NCBI GenBank assembly: GCA_013407085.1
Contig: JACCGJ010000209.1
Location: 1 to 64,000 of the forward strand
Source: Atriophallophorus winterbourni
Lineage: Eukaryota; Platyhelminthes; Trematoda; Plagiorchiida; Microphallidae
Direction of reading: 5' to 3'
Length of the DNA stretch: 64,000 nucleotides
In this document: positions 12,875 to 25,100 of the stretch, one piece after another
Layout: each line of letters begins with the position of its first letter
How positions within the stretch are numbered: the first letter of the stretch is position 1
Made by a program: the position numbers and the translations under genes
Notes under the pieces: model-generated
The model's database searches: none
What the model was told of the DNA's origin: nothing
Seen by the model: the letters and a program-made list of their open reading frames with translations, nothing else

Positions 12875-14105
12875 AATTTACCCTCTAGTATACAATTCGG
12901 TGTGCTTTAACGCTGTTGCCTGGTGAAGTTCGTATGATTGTCGTGGTTTACCGGTCTCCTTCATTGACAGAATAGTACAACAAAAGTTTGATCCGAGTGC
13001 TTTAGCGCTTGACTCGTACTCAATAAGCAATAATTCTTATTACGGTTGATTTTAACCTGACTACCCATTATCTCAGGTACGTTCACTCCCCACTTACTCT
13101 AGAATACCGATTTTGATAGATACTAGTTTTAGTCCACTTTTACAACCATTTTTACGAATGCACGCGACGAAGAGATTTTGACCGGCTTGCCTTCTTGGAT
13201 TTGGTGATAACATCGGAAGAACAATCTCTCGACGCGATCGGATTCCATTATTCATTCGTTTTAAGTGAAAATTCAGTGTTTGTGTTCAACTATTTTTGCA
13301 GTACACAGCAATCATATGCTCTGAATGGGGTGGTTCGCCTGGTACATAAATTAACCCTGACTAAATCGCTCGTGCAGATTTAGCATTGGCAGACGACCAC
13401 ATAAGCCCTGACTCGCAATGGAACGAAATTGTAGATTTTCTGAAACTGAAGATTGACGAGAACTCGCAGATCGCTTCTGAAAGATTCGAACATGAACTTT
13501 ATTTTGTTGTCCTCAACAAAACAAAAATTTCGATAGCACTGAGCAGCCAACAATATTTCTACCTCTTAGCAACATTTCCGTGTGTTACACAACCTAGTGA
13601 ATTCAATTATTCAAGAAGATAAGGAAGCGCACCACTTAATGCTGCTGTCAAAAATGGAACGCAACTCTAAACAAAATCATGAACTCGAAAGCAAAACTCA
13701 AACCAGGTATTTTTTGATGTTCAGAATGGTGAAAAACTCACGGAGACCGTGTTGGAAACCGCAAATGCTTTAGCAATTTATTACTCTAAAGTGTTCGTGC
13801 CAAAGGTTTTAGTGGAACGTTGTGAGTATTCTGGCGACTTGGGAATCGAAACATTGGGCAAAATGTTGATAAATCCAGAGATTGTCGTAAGTCAATTGCT
13901 CAAACTAAATGTAAGAAAATCCCCAGGTGCGGATGCCATCACACCGGATTTGATATTTAAAGCGAAATTAGATTGATATGTGCAAGAGAACATCATTTGT
14001 GAGCCTTTTACTCTATTATGTTTTTCACGTTTTCATTCATACCGTAATAATGTGTTGTGGTAAAGTATTAACTTTTTAACAATAAATCCTTGAATCCTTG
14101 TCTTT
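12875..14105 (+). mobile_element. CR1-like retrotransposon, internally deleted
   Basis: 12890-13380 is endonuclease remnant (VVYRSPS, a broken VDFNLTTH, and DLVITSEEQS at 13195). 13386-13622 and 13749-13976 are the linker before reverse transcriptase, ending LKLNVRKSPGADAITPDLIF, a CR1 signature. The whole reverse transcriptase is then missing and the sequence jumps to a 3' end at about 13980-14105, with an AATAAATCCTTGAATCCTTG tail, a short tandem repeat typical of CR1 3' ends. Confidence 0.75.
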
Positions 14106-14269
14106 ATCAAGTGCAAACAATAATATTAGGTTCAGTGAGCCTTGAAATAGTACTAAACTGGTTTAAGAAACTTTCAGTGACCTCAAGTACTCACATGATC
14201 GGCGTTCTTGTGTAGAATAAGGGTATCGATCTGTAAAAAAACATGAAAAACATTAATCTTAATCACATG
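14106..14269. other. Spacer, nothing recognised
   Basis: Short AT-rich stretch between the CR1 tail and the microsatellite. Confidence 0.5.

Positions 14270-14310
<41 letters not shown>
14270..14310. repeat. (AT)n microsatellite
   Basis: About 40 bases of alternating TA. Confidence 0.95.
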
Positions 14311-14314
<4 letters not shown>

Positions 14315-15486
14315 TTTCAACATGGTGGATTTTCAAGTAGTCTTTAAGCGATATCGTAAAACATATGTTCATGTTCTTCTTATTTAATTGACCTCGGCAT
14401 ATTTTTAAAAATTGATACAAATTTGTGCCTTCGTTTATTTCGAAATAATATCACCTTATTTCTTACATCAGACGTAATTTTCTATGTTAAGGCCTGTTTA
14501 ATTTGAAACGAGCTTAATTGGACTGCGGCGCAGTTTGAAGTCTTCCAATTGAACGCATGCGTGTCGTCAGTTGAGATCATTTCGGTTGAAACACATACGG
14601 TTAACGACTTAGACTGGACTGAAATTTCTACGATAAAGCACTCAGCGCTGCGACGGGCTGCTTTTAAATAAAATTGGAATTTTAAACAATTTAATAATTT
14701 TTAATTAAATTTATTTCATCCTTATACACTTCTGTTACACATTTAGCCATGCATATGCGAATCATATTTTCGATTGGCTTAGATTGAATTCACGATGCGC
14801 TGGGTATATTGGCCAATCGATTTTTTCTACAGGACTTGGCAGCCCTAGAGTTGTAATCAGCAGTTCATTGATATTGTAGTGGTGTATAGTGTATTACCGA
14901 CGAGTGCTAAACACGTGTTCTTGAATGATAAACCGAACGCCACACTCCAGTTCAACCTAGGAGAAGAAAGGACCGAAAGGTTTGATGACGGCAATCTCGA
15001 GTCCGTAATAATTCCGGTTGTGATAGGATTAGACGTGAACTGCTCTAGCAACAACATGAAGAAATGGGCAAACGCTAGTTGCTGTTATCAACATGCAATT
15101 CGTCAAGGTCAGCCAAAAACCCGACGTGCTAATGGCTTCATTTGAACCAGTTGGCATGAAAGCGCTTGAACTTGAGATCAAAGAAACAACCTATCCAGGC
15201 ATGTTGAGGACAGTGTTGTGATATAGAAACAGTTGCTAATATGTATGTGGTAGGGTGGTTTTATTCTTTGTTATGTGTGGACTAAACGCGTTTAAAAAAT
15301 CATGGGACTCGTGTGTGAACGTAATCAGGGTTAAAAAGCTTAACTTCAGGATGAATTGATACGCAATCGATAAGTGGGCGCAAAATGCAGGAAGTGATGT
15401 GGCTACTGTCTCAATGAGTCTCATCAAAACAAGTGCAGACAAAATAATGCGTATTGGGACAGGACATGCGGTTTCGCCTAGATTGA

Positions 15487-15873
15487 GATGAAGTAATCTC
15501 ACTCACATTTGAAGTAGACAAATTAGATGACGTTGTTTACATTGGGCAAACGTCTAGAGAACTCTGCACTAGGGAAAACGAACACAGGAAACGAGTGAGA
15601 AAGCGACCCCGCTATCCCAGTGAATATCAATCACTGATTCGGGATTCGGCCCTAGCTGAACACATGCTAGACACTGTACACAGCGTAGATCTTGATAACG
15701 TGAATGTGATAAGACGGGGTGTGAAATCTTATAGGGAAAGACTTCACGCCGAGGATGTTGAAATAGCAAAGGCTGGGGAGAATGGGTTGAACAAGGTGGA
15801 TGGGGCGAATATCTCAACAATCTGGCGTTCGGTTTGTAAGGATAAACGAACATCACACCTAATACGCACATGA
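15487..15873 (+). pseudogene. PLE GIY-YIG endonuclease domain
   Basis: One uninterrupted frame of about 128 codons after a TGA at 15484. VVYIGQTSRELCTRENEH carries the YIG half of the GIY-YIG motif and the following Arg; ALAEHMLDTVHSVDLDN is the conserved helix with His and Glu; GVKSYRERLHAEDVEIAK and the end STIWRSV match PLE endonucleases. The first (CIY) half, intact in the copy at 60688-60954, is replaced by FEV here, so this copy is probably dead. No in-frame start: it is the tail of a larger polyprotein. Confidence 0.85.
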
Positions 15874-16020
15874 TTACGTAAGCAGTGTGTCGGCAGACGC
15901 TGACCTGTGCAATTAACAAACAATTAGGAGGTGTGATCAATTATCTTGATCTCCCCTGTCTAGCTTAGAGAACTCAGGATTGGTCAAGAGAATGCCATTT
16001 AAACTTGAACACTGTTCGTA

Positions 16021-16110
16021 CTGACACCCTTGGTCTGACGAAGCTTCTGTGTTCAGAAGCGAAACGTTACCAAAAACTTACTATAACCGATTCATTACAA
16101 ACTTTATTTT
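16021..16110 (+). ncRNA. PLE-associated hammerhead ribozyme
   Basis: CTGACGA (16035-16041), stem II GCTTCTG / CAGAAGC with a TGTT loop (7 perfect pairs), GAAA (16061-16064), then CGTT. Stem I is TTGGT (16030-16034) with ACCAA (16069-16073), giving predicted cleavage after T16068. Stem III is tiny and self-complementary (AACGTT), as in dimer-type hammerheads. One extra A separates the CTGACGA box from stem II; the second PLE shares it. Confidence 0.8.
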
Positions 16111-16159
16111 CATGATTAGATGACGTTGTAGAGTGCTATTTAATCACATTCCTTGTTCC

Positions 16160-16265
16160 TTGTTCTGACTAACACCCCTAGTCCGGCAAAGCTTCTGTAT
16201 TCGACGGGAAACGTTACCCCGAATTGTTCTAATCAAAGATACTTAAATTTATTTTCGTGATCTTG
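16160..16265 (+). ncRNA. Second, degraded PLE hammerhead copy
   Basis: About 147 bases after the first: CCGGCAA in place of CTGACGA, then AGCTTCTG, a broken pairing strand, GGGAAACGTTACC. It shows that the PLE terminal repeat was present in tandem. Predicted inactive because the core box is mutated. Confidence 0.65.
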
Positions 16266-17099
16266 ACTACTAAACGTCAAGTCAGGAAATGTTATTTGGA
16301 CACGATTGATCTTCCTTCGGAATAAAATAAGTTAGGTGAACTGGCAACGCTCTTGCTTAAGGTCAATATCTATTCACTGTATTAATAAATTGAATCATTT
16401 TAGGAAATGAATACCGGTTTGTTCATATCTAAGTTCACAGTAATTATTATTTTTATTATGAAATAGAAGTGGGAAAACTCCTGGAATTTGTATAAATAAT
16501 TTTATAATTCATTCCTGCAGGCGAGCAAACTCACATTCAAGATCTAGTGAGAAAATTTAGAACAAATACAATGAATTCGGGCTAAATTATATTGAAGTTG
16601 CGATAATAATGACGTCTGCTTTCGATTAGCTAACCTTCCAAAAGTTTTTTCGTTTCTGAAACAGTGTGATATTGAACAAATTATTGCTTCCAATAATTTT
16701 CCGAATAAATGAAACAATTTTAACATTTTTTCAAAAATTCAGTATTTGTGTGTGTTTCAATTGCACATCCTACATGGCTTTTAATTTCCTAAACATGATT
16801 TTCAGCAAACTAGACGATTGTTGGGTTTGTGTACAATGGAAATGCATGTAAATGAAGTATTTTTGGATCATTTCGGTTTCAAAATGATACACTAAAATTA
16901 CGGCGGAAATATGAGTCTAAAGTGATTCGACGTTTTTAACAGCAATTAACGTCGGAAAACCCAATGAAGTTTCTCATCTTTACCGATCAAACTTAAACAA
17001 TCACTCGAATAAATATATAATTATTCATCGATTTCTTTGTCAACGAACTATAACATTCAACACGACGTATAGGAAAGTTTTGAATACAAGTTCACATCA
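16266..17099. other. No recognisable gene
   Basis: AT-rich spacer with short frames only. Confidence 0.5.
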
Positions 17100-17330
17100 A
17101 CCACCTTTTAAATAATATTAACCAAGTGTTTGATTACACGATGAAAGCTTGGGCAACATGGCTACGAAAGGACATAATGCTGCTCGAGAGTATTTCTCGC
17201 TGAGCAACCGCAATGGGAGGTTTTCTTTGCGACTTCCCGTATAGAATGCGACTGGTGCATATTAATTTAGATAAACTGGCCCGCAGCGGCATCTATTTCG
17301 CCTCAGGTCTAGCTATTTCAATTGGACTCT
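17100..17330 (+). mobile_element. CR1-like C-terminal fragment
   Basis: Translates as MKAWATWLRKDIMLLESISR, a stop, then FPYRMRLVHINLDKLARS, matching the post-reverse-transcriptase region (AWSPWLKKDI type) of the other CR1 copies. Both ends truncated. Confidence 0.65.
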
Positions 17331-17384
17331 CACGTTGACTGAAGATAAACCACATTCACACCGAAACTGAGGTTCGTTGTTCTA

Positions 17385-17405
17385 TTTAGTTTGTTTGTTT
17401 GTTTA
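17385..17405. repeat. (GTTT)n short tandem repeat
   Basis: Four to five tandem TTTG units. Confidence 0.8.
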
Positions 17406-17499
17406 TTAACTTCAGCCGTTGTACGATCATCTATGTAATATATTTTCAACTTATCCAACAGTGATATACAAGCACATGTGTACAACTCTTTCGCCGTTT

Positions 17500-17600
17500 C
17501 AAGGCATGAGTTCCTCATCGTACTGTCCCTACCTGATGAGTTCAAACAGCATGAAATCGGTCGCGATGAGTGTTTGAGTGATTGGAATGCATGCAACCAC
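17500..17600 (+). ncRNA. Hammerhead ribozyme motif, stem I decayed
   Basis: CTGATGA (17533-17539), 13-nt stem-loop GTTCAAACAGCAT, GAAA (17553-17556), then TCGGTC with a GUC triplet. Both core boxes are intact but stem I downstream of the cut (GCGATGAG) pairs poorly with CCCTAC. It belongs to the GATGGAAATGCATGC family, like the one at 7.96 kb. Confidence 0.6.
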
Positions 17601-17609
17601 GGGTTTCAT

Positions 17610-19341
17610 TAATGATACTTCACATGATATTCATCCTAACGAATTGATTTAATTGTAGCGAGAAAATGTATGACATATTTAACCAGCAAAACAGTCGATC
17701 ATCCCAAAGCCTTAAATTTTGTATTTTTCATCAATAGTCACCCTGTTCTATGATGTTGTACTCCTATACGATGTGGTATGACGTTTTGCGTTCAATTCGA
17801 TGTTCCCTGTTTGAATTCGCTTCAATTTTGAAATTTCAAAAAGCGTTTTCAACCCAACGCTTGATCATACAATATTGTAGAAGCTTTCCAGCAATAGTCA
17901 GATAAATGACCACGACAACCCAGCCCCTTGTCCGGCGAATGAAAATAAAACCTTTTTATAGCTTTGTGCCAAGAAACACAACTCATATAAACCAAAAACA
18001 TGTGTCCAATCAATGAATACTTTATGTTTAAAAAACGATTTGTAAGATTTCTGAGAAACCTTAACGAGGAATATTTCACTTGCTTTCGAATAATTTCGTA
18101 TCTGGAAATCCGAAATTTTGAAAATGTAATTTTCCATCCGGAACGATCCACAGTTCAGTGGTTAGAAAAAAATTAATCAATCCACGTTCAATTACTACCA
18201 CTTGTCTTTTTCTGCTCGATTTTCATATAGAAAAAACACTCACAATTTTTGAATTAGGAGTGATTTTGTCGTGCTCACTTATGCCAAACTATTTCGCATT
18301 TATTCACATCAAAATTTGAGTTTTTCAACTTTAAGCCGTGGAGTGATAGCGAAGTTGATTTTTCCACTGGTTCACTAACAAAACCACATCTAATTACTAA
18401 TTGATAATTAAACTTGTACAAACTAATTCAGAAATAAATCGTGTTTCGGAAAAAAATATTTCACGTAGTAACAACGTATTTTGTTTGGAACAAATTTGTG
18501 CGAAATAAACAAGTGCGAGCTTCGAACTGCATAATCCTGATACACGAACTTGCATCCGATGTGCCAACCATCGCAGTTTCAGTATGTATTCAACTTTTAC
18601 GATCAAGGGAGAAAATAAACATTTGTCATTAATGAAACAGCGAGTGTTATAAAATGATTGATACTTTTGAAGCCAAGTTCGAGAGATTAGTATAACCATA
18701 ATAATTTGGCGAACTAGTTTACGCATCCATAAAAAGAATACGGTTTGGTAGTGGAAAGCTTAACTTGCCACTTCAGGGTAACGGTTTAAACATTTTAAAT
18801 AGATACAAAATTGAAGCTTGGGTTGATTCACTATTTCAATGGCCTGGTTATTTTCAAGTTAAATATTGTATTTCGCAAAACATTATAAAAATAGATAAAC
18901 TGAGAATATTTATATGTAGGAATTACCTTTAGGAGAAAGATTTAACAGAGGAACAGCTGGAATGTAAAAAGAGTACACAGAATAGGATTTCTTGATCAAT
19001 TCTATGACAAAATATTCCGTATTATAGCCTTCGTAAAAAGTTGAAACGAATGAATATATTAGCTTATGCATATTTTTCGTGTATGAAAATAATCTTCTTT
19101 CATCGATTTCATTACTTTATCTAAATGAATTCCCACACGAAAAATGTCAACGAAGAGCCATGTAAGTTGGCAATGCTTGACTAATACCATCTGCGAAAAC
19201 CCTTTCAAGTACCAAGATTTCGAACCTTAACTGCAATCTGGATATGACAATCATTTAACGATCTGTTATAATTTTACACGTAACAAAATATCAAGTCTGT
19301 TATTAACATATTAAAAGCCAAGCTTTTTTAAATATTTAAAT

Positions 19342-19344
<3 letters not shown>
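17610..19344. other. No recognisable gene
   Basis: AT-rich. Minus frames of about 100 codons (17849-18151, 18397-18726) have no family motif and look like chance. Confidence 0.5.

Positions 19345-19391
<47 letters not shown>
19345..19391. repeat. (AT)n microsatellite
   Basis: About 47 bases of alternating AT. Confidence 0.95.
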
Positions 19392-19392
<1 letters not shown>

Positions 19393-21040
19393 CTGAAACT
19401 TGGATGTTAGCTTTGAGAAAGGTAACATTTTCGATAGAAATTGTTTTGATATAAGACCTAAAAAACATTGATATTAACAAGTCATTTCAAAATATGTATG
19501 TACAGAGATTAAATTATCAATCGAGTCTCGTATATTTGCTTGTGTGAATTAAATTGAGGCATACCAATAAAAATCTCGAATAAACTCAAACTTGAATGTT
19601 AAACCTAAATAAGAAACTGTTTTGCGGTGATTCTCGTCTAGTTGACCACAATCTTAAAAAAGCATTCTGATTATTAGAGTATATAACATATCGTGGCGTC
19701 TGTGTTAACTCCTACGCTGTTTGAGGTTGAATATCGTTCTAAAAAGAGTTCGTACAACCAACTGCACTGTGCAAATTGAGAACCAGATATTAATTGCGGG
19801 TCAAGAAATCACTCAACACATCCTCTGCGTGTGGTATTCGGTTGTCTGACTTTCTCATTTAGAAACAGTATGTTTAGCGGCAGTTAGTTTAATCATTTTT
19901 CACTAATATACGATGTTTGATTTCTCATTGAAGATAATAATGCAAACTCCAACTAATTAGATTGAACAACATAAAGCTTGTATTTAATTGCAATAGCTGT
20001 GCTGTAAGCATAATGGTACAACCTTCGACTCCTATTATTCTGGAAACATCATAAAGTTAGACTTATACTTGGGTAATGATTTGACAAGTTTAAACAGCCT
20101 AAAGACAGATGTGCTAGGAAATCTTCCGAAGTGATTTTTCTTGTTGCTTTCAAGTTTCGGATATTCAGTTGATCGTCTATGAGAGATATGTGGAGACCGT
20201 ATTTTTTTAAAAATTTCGGTTGTTTTTCTTAAGGAGGCCAAGGTTGCTAAGCACTGTAACTTTCAAACTGCTTTGATTGTCATAAGAGCTTCTAAGACAC
20301 ATTGGACCGGGCCAGCAAGATCAAATGTAATTACAATAAAGTTTGAGTTCAATCCAACACAGTCTCAATTGAAGTGTATTCAGTATGAAAAATAGAATCA
20401 GCGGGAATGTGCTCGGTTTTAGAAACTGCAGTTCGGGTAGCGAAAGTTGTAACTCTATTTTCCAGAAAAAATTGGATCTTAGCGGTCGAGGTCCTTACTA
20501 ACGAAACACTTACTCACTTATTTCATGGATTGATTACACATCTTCAATCACTGAATAAACCTATAACTCCGACAGACCGTATACAAAAACCCATTTACAT
20601 CGAATTGAGACAGTCAGTCACCGTATTTAAACAAGCATTACAGTGTCATTTTTATAAGCTATTTTTCGCTTTAATAAAACTATCTGAATTGTTTGTAAAT
20701 AAAATTAATGCACATAATTTTCAACTAGAAATTCTTTGAAATAAATCCCAGGTGAGCCGATTTAATGAGAAGGAACGGATATCTCACAAACAAAGTTTTC
20801 GAAACGCATTTATTCTAAGCAAACTTGTTTGATATAAAAATTAAATCTACAATCAAACTCAGGAAATCATTTCCCTTGAATATTATCAAAACATTAATAC
20901 TATTTTTCTAAAATTTCATTTTCTACTACAGAATAATGTCTTCAGTGTCGCAGCCATATTGTCACCGATTTTATTATCTATATACTTTTTGCATGCTTAT
21001 GTGACATATTAATATAGAGCAGACGTTTTGAACGAAAGAC
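19392..21040. other. No confident gene; one 110-codon frame
   Basis: 20407-20739 (plus) is open for 110 codons (starting MCSVLETAVRVAKVV). It has no motif I can name and no convincing splice sites. The remainder is AT-rich spacer. Confidence 0.4.
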
Positions 21041-21044
21041 AGCG

Positions 21045-21092
21045 AAATGGCAGTGTAAAGGATGTGAGCAACACTTTACATTTGAAATTCAG
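21045..21092 (+). repeat. Fragment of the hammerhead-repeat monomer
   Basis: GTGTAAAGGATGTGAGCAAC matches the first bases after the ribozyme cleavage site of the full units. Only about 45 bases remain. Confidence 0.6.
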
Positions 21093-22020
21093 TTATGTTG
21101 AGCTATGTACTTTCTAGGTGAAATGAATTAGCACAAACGTATAACTTTAAAAAATGCGCAAAACTACACAATGTGCGCGATTATAATCATATTTAAGGAG
21201 ATCGTTCATGTGTTGCGTTGATGTATTACTGCTGGAACAATCTGCTATGAGGATCGTTAAAATCCTTAACTTAGCTTAGGATATCGATCAACAAAATGCT
21301 TCTTGATGTTCGGAATATTTTTAAAACAACCGGGTTGCTAATCAAAGACTCTAACAATGGTGAAAATTACTATTTTTTATTAGTTACAATATTTATTTTT
21401 AATTTTAATTTCTTTTTCAGGCCTCAGTGACAGTTCTTTTTCCTAAAAATACTTATATAACATTCCTTTTAAATAGTGAATTTAGCTTATTATGAATTAG
21501 TAAATACACGATCAATTTATGAATTGGATAGACGTTTTTAACTACGCTTTTCGAAGTTGTTTACAAAAAGATCTGTGATTTGTCTACGTGAGTTATGATT
21601 GATTTGCTTCAATTAGAAGCTAAATATTGTATCGCCTTCTGGACAACTTCAAAGTAGACTTAATTTTTTTGAAACCGCTTATTTCTGACAAAAATTATCG
21701 GAGCACAGGTGTGCGATTTCCTGAGTTGTTAGATGTTTATTTGAAAAAGATTACTCGGGATTTCCGCTGATTTTGATATTGCTTGTACAAATGAGGAATT
21801 CTATGCAGTCACTAATCAGGCCTGAAGCATTTCAATTGAACAAACGAATATAATCAACTTCACAACCACCAAACCATGCTTTTCAAAAGGTTACATTGTT
21901 TCAACATGACACCCAGAAGAGTGTTTAAAACGCCTTAAATTGGAGAACGTCACCCCGAATGCTCCACTAAACAAAGTTGCCTCGAAATGAATTTTTCTTA
22001 GTGTTATCTGCACCAACTTG
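21093..22020. other. No recognisable gene
   Basis: AT-rich spacer before the CR1 element. Confidence 0.5.
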
Positions 22021-22077
22021 CCAGAGGCAACAGAGACGTAATTCTCGAATCAACAACAGCATAACTTGACCGAATAG

Positions 22078-22483
22078 TTGGAACCGCACACTCGGATGAA
22101 GCTAAATGCCATCCATCAAGAATCGCTGATTCGCTTAATTCGTCCCTTAAAAGCGGTAAACCAAGATAAGCCGCGGTTGCTCAAGGTAGTAGTGCAAATC
22201 GAGAAGGAGTTAGAAGATATACTTCTATTCACATACTTGTTACGAAATGGCAAGGAAGATACATATCGAGTATTTGTTGATGTGCTATGGTCAGAGCAAT
22301 AAGCATACCTTTATTCGCATAAATTTTCCAGAAGCTGCCACCGCTTCAGATACAACCACGATATACAACAGTGGATATTTCTTAGTAAAGCTATCCGAAC
22401 CAGTAATGCAGCGGTTATCGATACTTTCCGAATCCCAAAGTCACTTAATCACGAAGGTAATGGTCCACGGCCCCTTAACATGA
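22078..22483 (+). pseudogene. CR1 ORF1 remnant
   Basis: Two overlapping frames (22078-22302 and 22247-22483) read as one protein with a frameshift. KPRLLKVVVQIEKELEDILL followed by LLRNGKEDTYRVFVD resembles the central part of CR1 ORF1, a nucleic-acid-binding protein. Truncated at both ends. Confidence 0.5.
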
Positions 22484-22715
22484 CACTATTGCACACAACA
22501 CTGCGGTTATTCTGCTTAAACTATTGAAGCCAGTATCGATACAAAGTTCCACAAGAGATCAAAATCATCATTAGACACCTAAAAACGGGAGCTATCTTGG
22601 AAGTTGACGGAACGTTGGGTACTGAACAAGGCGATGAAGTGAAACCTGATCCCAAAAACGGAATTCGACCGATTCTATAGGAGCTGGTGATATAATATAC
22701 CCATTAACACAAGCC

Positions 22716-23470
22716 GTGCCTTTTTTGACACGTACTCGACTTATCCGCTCAAATACTCATCAACCAACACTTTTATTAAGATCTGACATTAAATGTTTGT
22801 ACACAAACGCACAATGCTTGACAAATAAATTACCCGAGTTAATCGATCTTCGTGTAAAATATTCATCACTCCTAATAGCCGTAACGGGAACCTGGTTTAA
22901 TGAGCCTTCAGTTGAGGAGAAAATTTCCATTCCAAACATGTTTCTTTGTCAATGTGATCACATGGACCGTGGAAGAGGTGGTGTTGCTATTTAGTATGAT
23001 AAACATCACATTTTCAGAGAAATCACATACAACAATTTAATTCTGGAAGACACACGGCGGTGTTCAAGTGAAATAGCAACATATGAAAATTGTGTAGTTG
23101 GTGAGATTTACCGAAAACCATCTGCATATTAAGCATACAATGCTTGTTTACTTGAGAAAACTCAGCTGGTTGTTTCCAGATATCGCAACAACGTCCTGAT
23201 TATGGGTGAATTTAATCTCCCGAATTTACTCCAGTGAATTCTGTTAATCATTTATTCTATGAAATGTTTAACGGAATTTCTTTATCTAACAATATCTTCA
23301 GCACCACTCGCTTCAGATTCACAAACACTCTGTCTATACCCGATCTCGTTCTGACAAGCAAGGAAAATAACAACGTTTATGTCCACTATGAAGCACAACT
23401 TGGAAAGAGTGATCATGTAGTCATTGTTTTTGACTATATATCTGTAGCGAAAAGAGCTAGTGGCGCTTAG
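22716..23470 (+). pseudogene. CR1 endonuclease domain, decayed
   Basis: AP-endonuclease fold motifs in order: LYTNAQCLTNKL, AVTGTWFNE (usually TETW), the region ending GRGGVAI, then IMGEFNLP (usually GDFN) and GKSDHVVIVF at the end. Two stops and altered catalytic residues argue against activity. Confidence 0.75.
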
Positions 23471-23859
23471 AAATGAACTCGCCCACTAGGCCCCAAATAA
23501 CACGGATGTCCAATAATGCTGGTTGTCAATACTAGAGTAAATCTACGAAAAAATGAACTGCACTCTATATATGTTTCAAAAAACTGAAAAAGGGATCATG
23601 AGTCGAACACCGTAATGGATAAAGGTGACAAAATGTGCATGGAGAAACCACATACTGCAGGTAACACCTGAATTTTGGAAATCATGCCGCTTGCAGATGA
23701 ACAAAGTCATTAAACTTGTCTAGATGATAGAGAAGAGTTTCAAATGAATCTGATGGATTAAATTAAAACAACACTCAACGCTGTAATTCCAGATCGTAAA
23801 CGGTAAGGTCAGGTTAATCCAGGCGTTTTCGCCTAACTTACTACAAACGGTAATACCTC

Positions 23860-25100
23860 AAGGGATTTCGAAGCCGCTGACTGGAAAAGTGTATTAATCA
23901 ATCCGATATACAAAAGCGGGAACCGATGCGCTGTGCCTAACTATAGACCAGTCACACTGTTACCAGTGTCCTCTAATCTTCTCGAAAGATTTTTAGCTAA
24001 TGAACTTATCAGAAATTTGGAGCAAAATAAGCATCGTTCCATTGCACAGCACGGATTTAGGACAAGACACTCCTACCTCATCAACCTATTTATTACTCTT
24101 GATAACTGGACTGGAATTGTGGGTAAAGGATACCCTATCTATGCTTGTTACTTGGATATGTCTAAAGTCTTTGACCATGTTAACTACAGCAGACTGCCTC
24201 AGAGATTGTTGCTCCTGAATAGGACTGTTTTGTCATTCGAAAAGCTGTGGAACGTGATGTACATCCAAGGTTGTCATCGAACAAAGAAGGCCAAAATCAA
24301 CAACAAGAACAACACCATTGGCTACAGTAATTGGAGCAGCTCGAGGTGAGTGGCAGATTATTAGACTGGATACAGAATCAGTTGACTGGTATAGTTATCA
24401 GCCATAAAGTTGATGGGGCTCTATCCAATACAGTAGAAGTTACAAGTTGTGTACCTCGAGGCTCAGTCCTGGTGCCTGGTGTAAACGAACGCAATAAAGT
24501 CATTTTATCTGCGGATGACATCAAAGTTTGAACTAGCGTGCACACCATAGAAGATTGAAAACTTCTACAAAAAATGATATCGATTCATTTCATACATTAC
24601 CCACCTAAAGAGAATTTTCGGTAGGTTCTCAAAACAGACAATTCCCTGTATTATAAATACGTACATCAGACCCACGATGGAATATGCAGTTCAAGCATGG
24701 TCGCCATGGATTAAAAAAGATGTTGCGACTTTGCAACGAATATATCATCGAGCTACCAAACTTTTCACCGGACTCAGCCGGAAACCATACAATGAGCGAA
24801 TCAGAACGCTAAATTTATTTGATTATCCACGTCGTCGTCTCCGAGGGGATTTGATTCTGGTTTACAATATTTTGAATACCGAAAATCACCCTCTAAAATG
24901 CTTATTGAATCTACGGAGATCGCGTAATACAAGAGCGCACACATTCACTCTAACTGTCCCTCACTCGAGACTCAATTGCAGACGACATATTTTGCCGTGC
25001 GAGTTTGTTTTACTTGGAACAATCTGCCAGATAATGTTGTAAACTCACAAAATCAGCAAATTTTCAAGAGAAGCCTTGATGCCTTGTTGACCCTAAACCC
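23860..25100 (+). pseudogene. CR1 reverse transcriptase and C-terminal region, decayed
   Basis: Palm motif A reads YLDMSKVFDHV. Motif B is VPRGSVLVPG in place of the usual VPQGSVLGP. Motif C, SADDIKV, is reached after a deletion. The C-terminal RATKLFTGLSRKPYNER segment closely matches the copies at 32931 and 57100. Confidence 0.8.
24213..24325 (+). mobile_element. RTE 3' tail inserted inside CR1 reverse transcriptase
   Basis: CCTGAATAGGACTGTTTTGT, GTGATGTACATCC and a final AACAACAAGAACAACACC run match the end of the RTE at 11965-12050 and, on the other strand, 31330-31380. The CR1 protein resumes straight after it (VSGRLLDW). A 5'-truncated insertion of about 110 bases. Confidence 0.75.

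Larger units (their letters stand above)
14500..16110 (+). mobile_element. Penelope-like element, 3' part
   Basis: The GIY-YIG endonuclease of a PLE (15487-15873) followed by a hammerhead motif (16030-16073), the order known for PLEs with ribozyme-bearing long terminal repeats. The 5' limit is uncertain. 14879-15145 is an open frame (88 codons, containing NLGEERTERFDDGNL) that I cannot match to the PLE reverse transcriptase, so the upstream part may be unrelated or heavily decayed. Sequence around 15910-16110 matches the flank of the second PLE (60215-60340, minus), including GCCATTTAAAC and CGATTCATT. Confidence 0.75.

Noticed and set aside
15236..15502. 88-codon minus-strand frame beside the PLE
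   Set aside because: Antisense to decayed PLE sequence; no protein character.
20407..20739. 110-codon open frame
   Set aside because: No recognisable motif, and nothing in the flanks suggests a gene.
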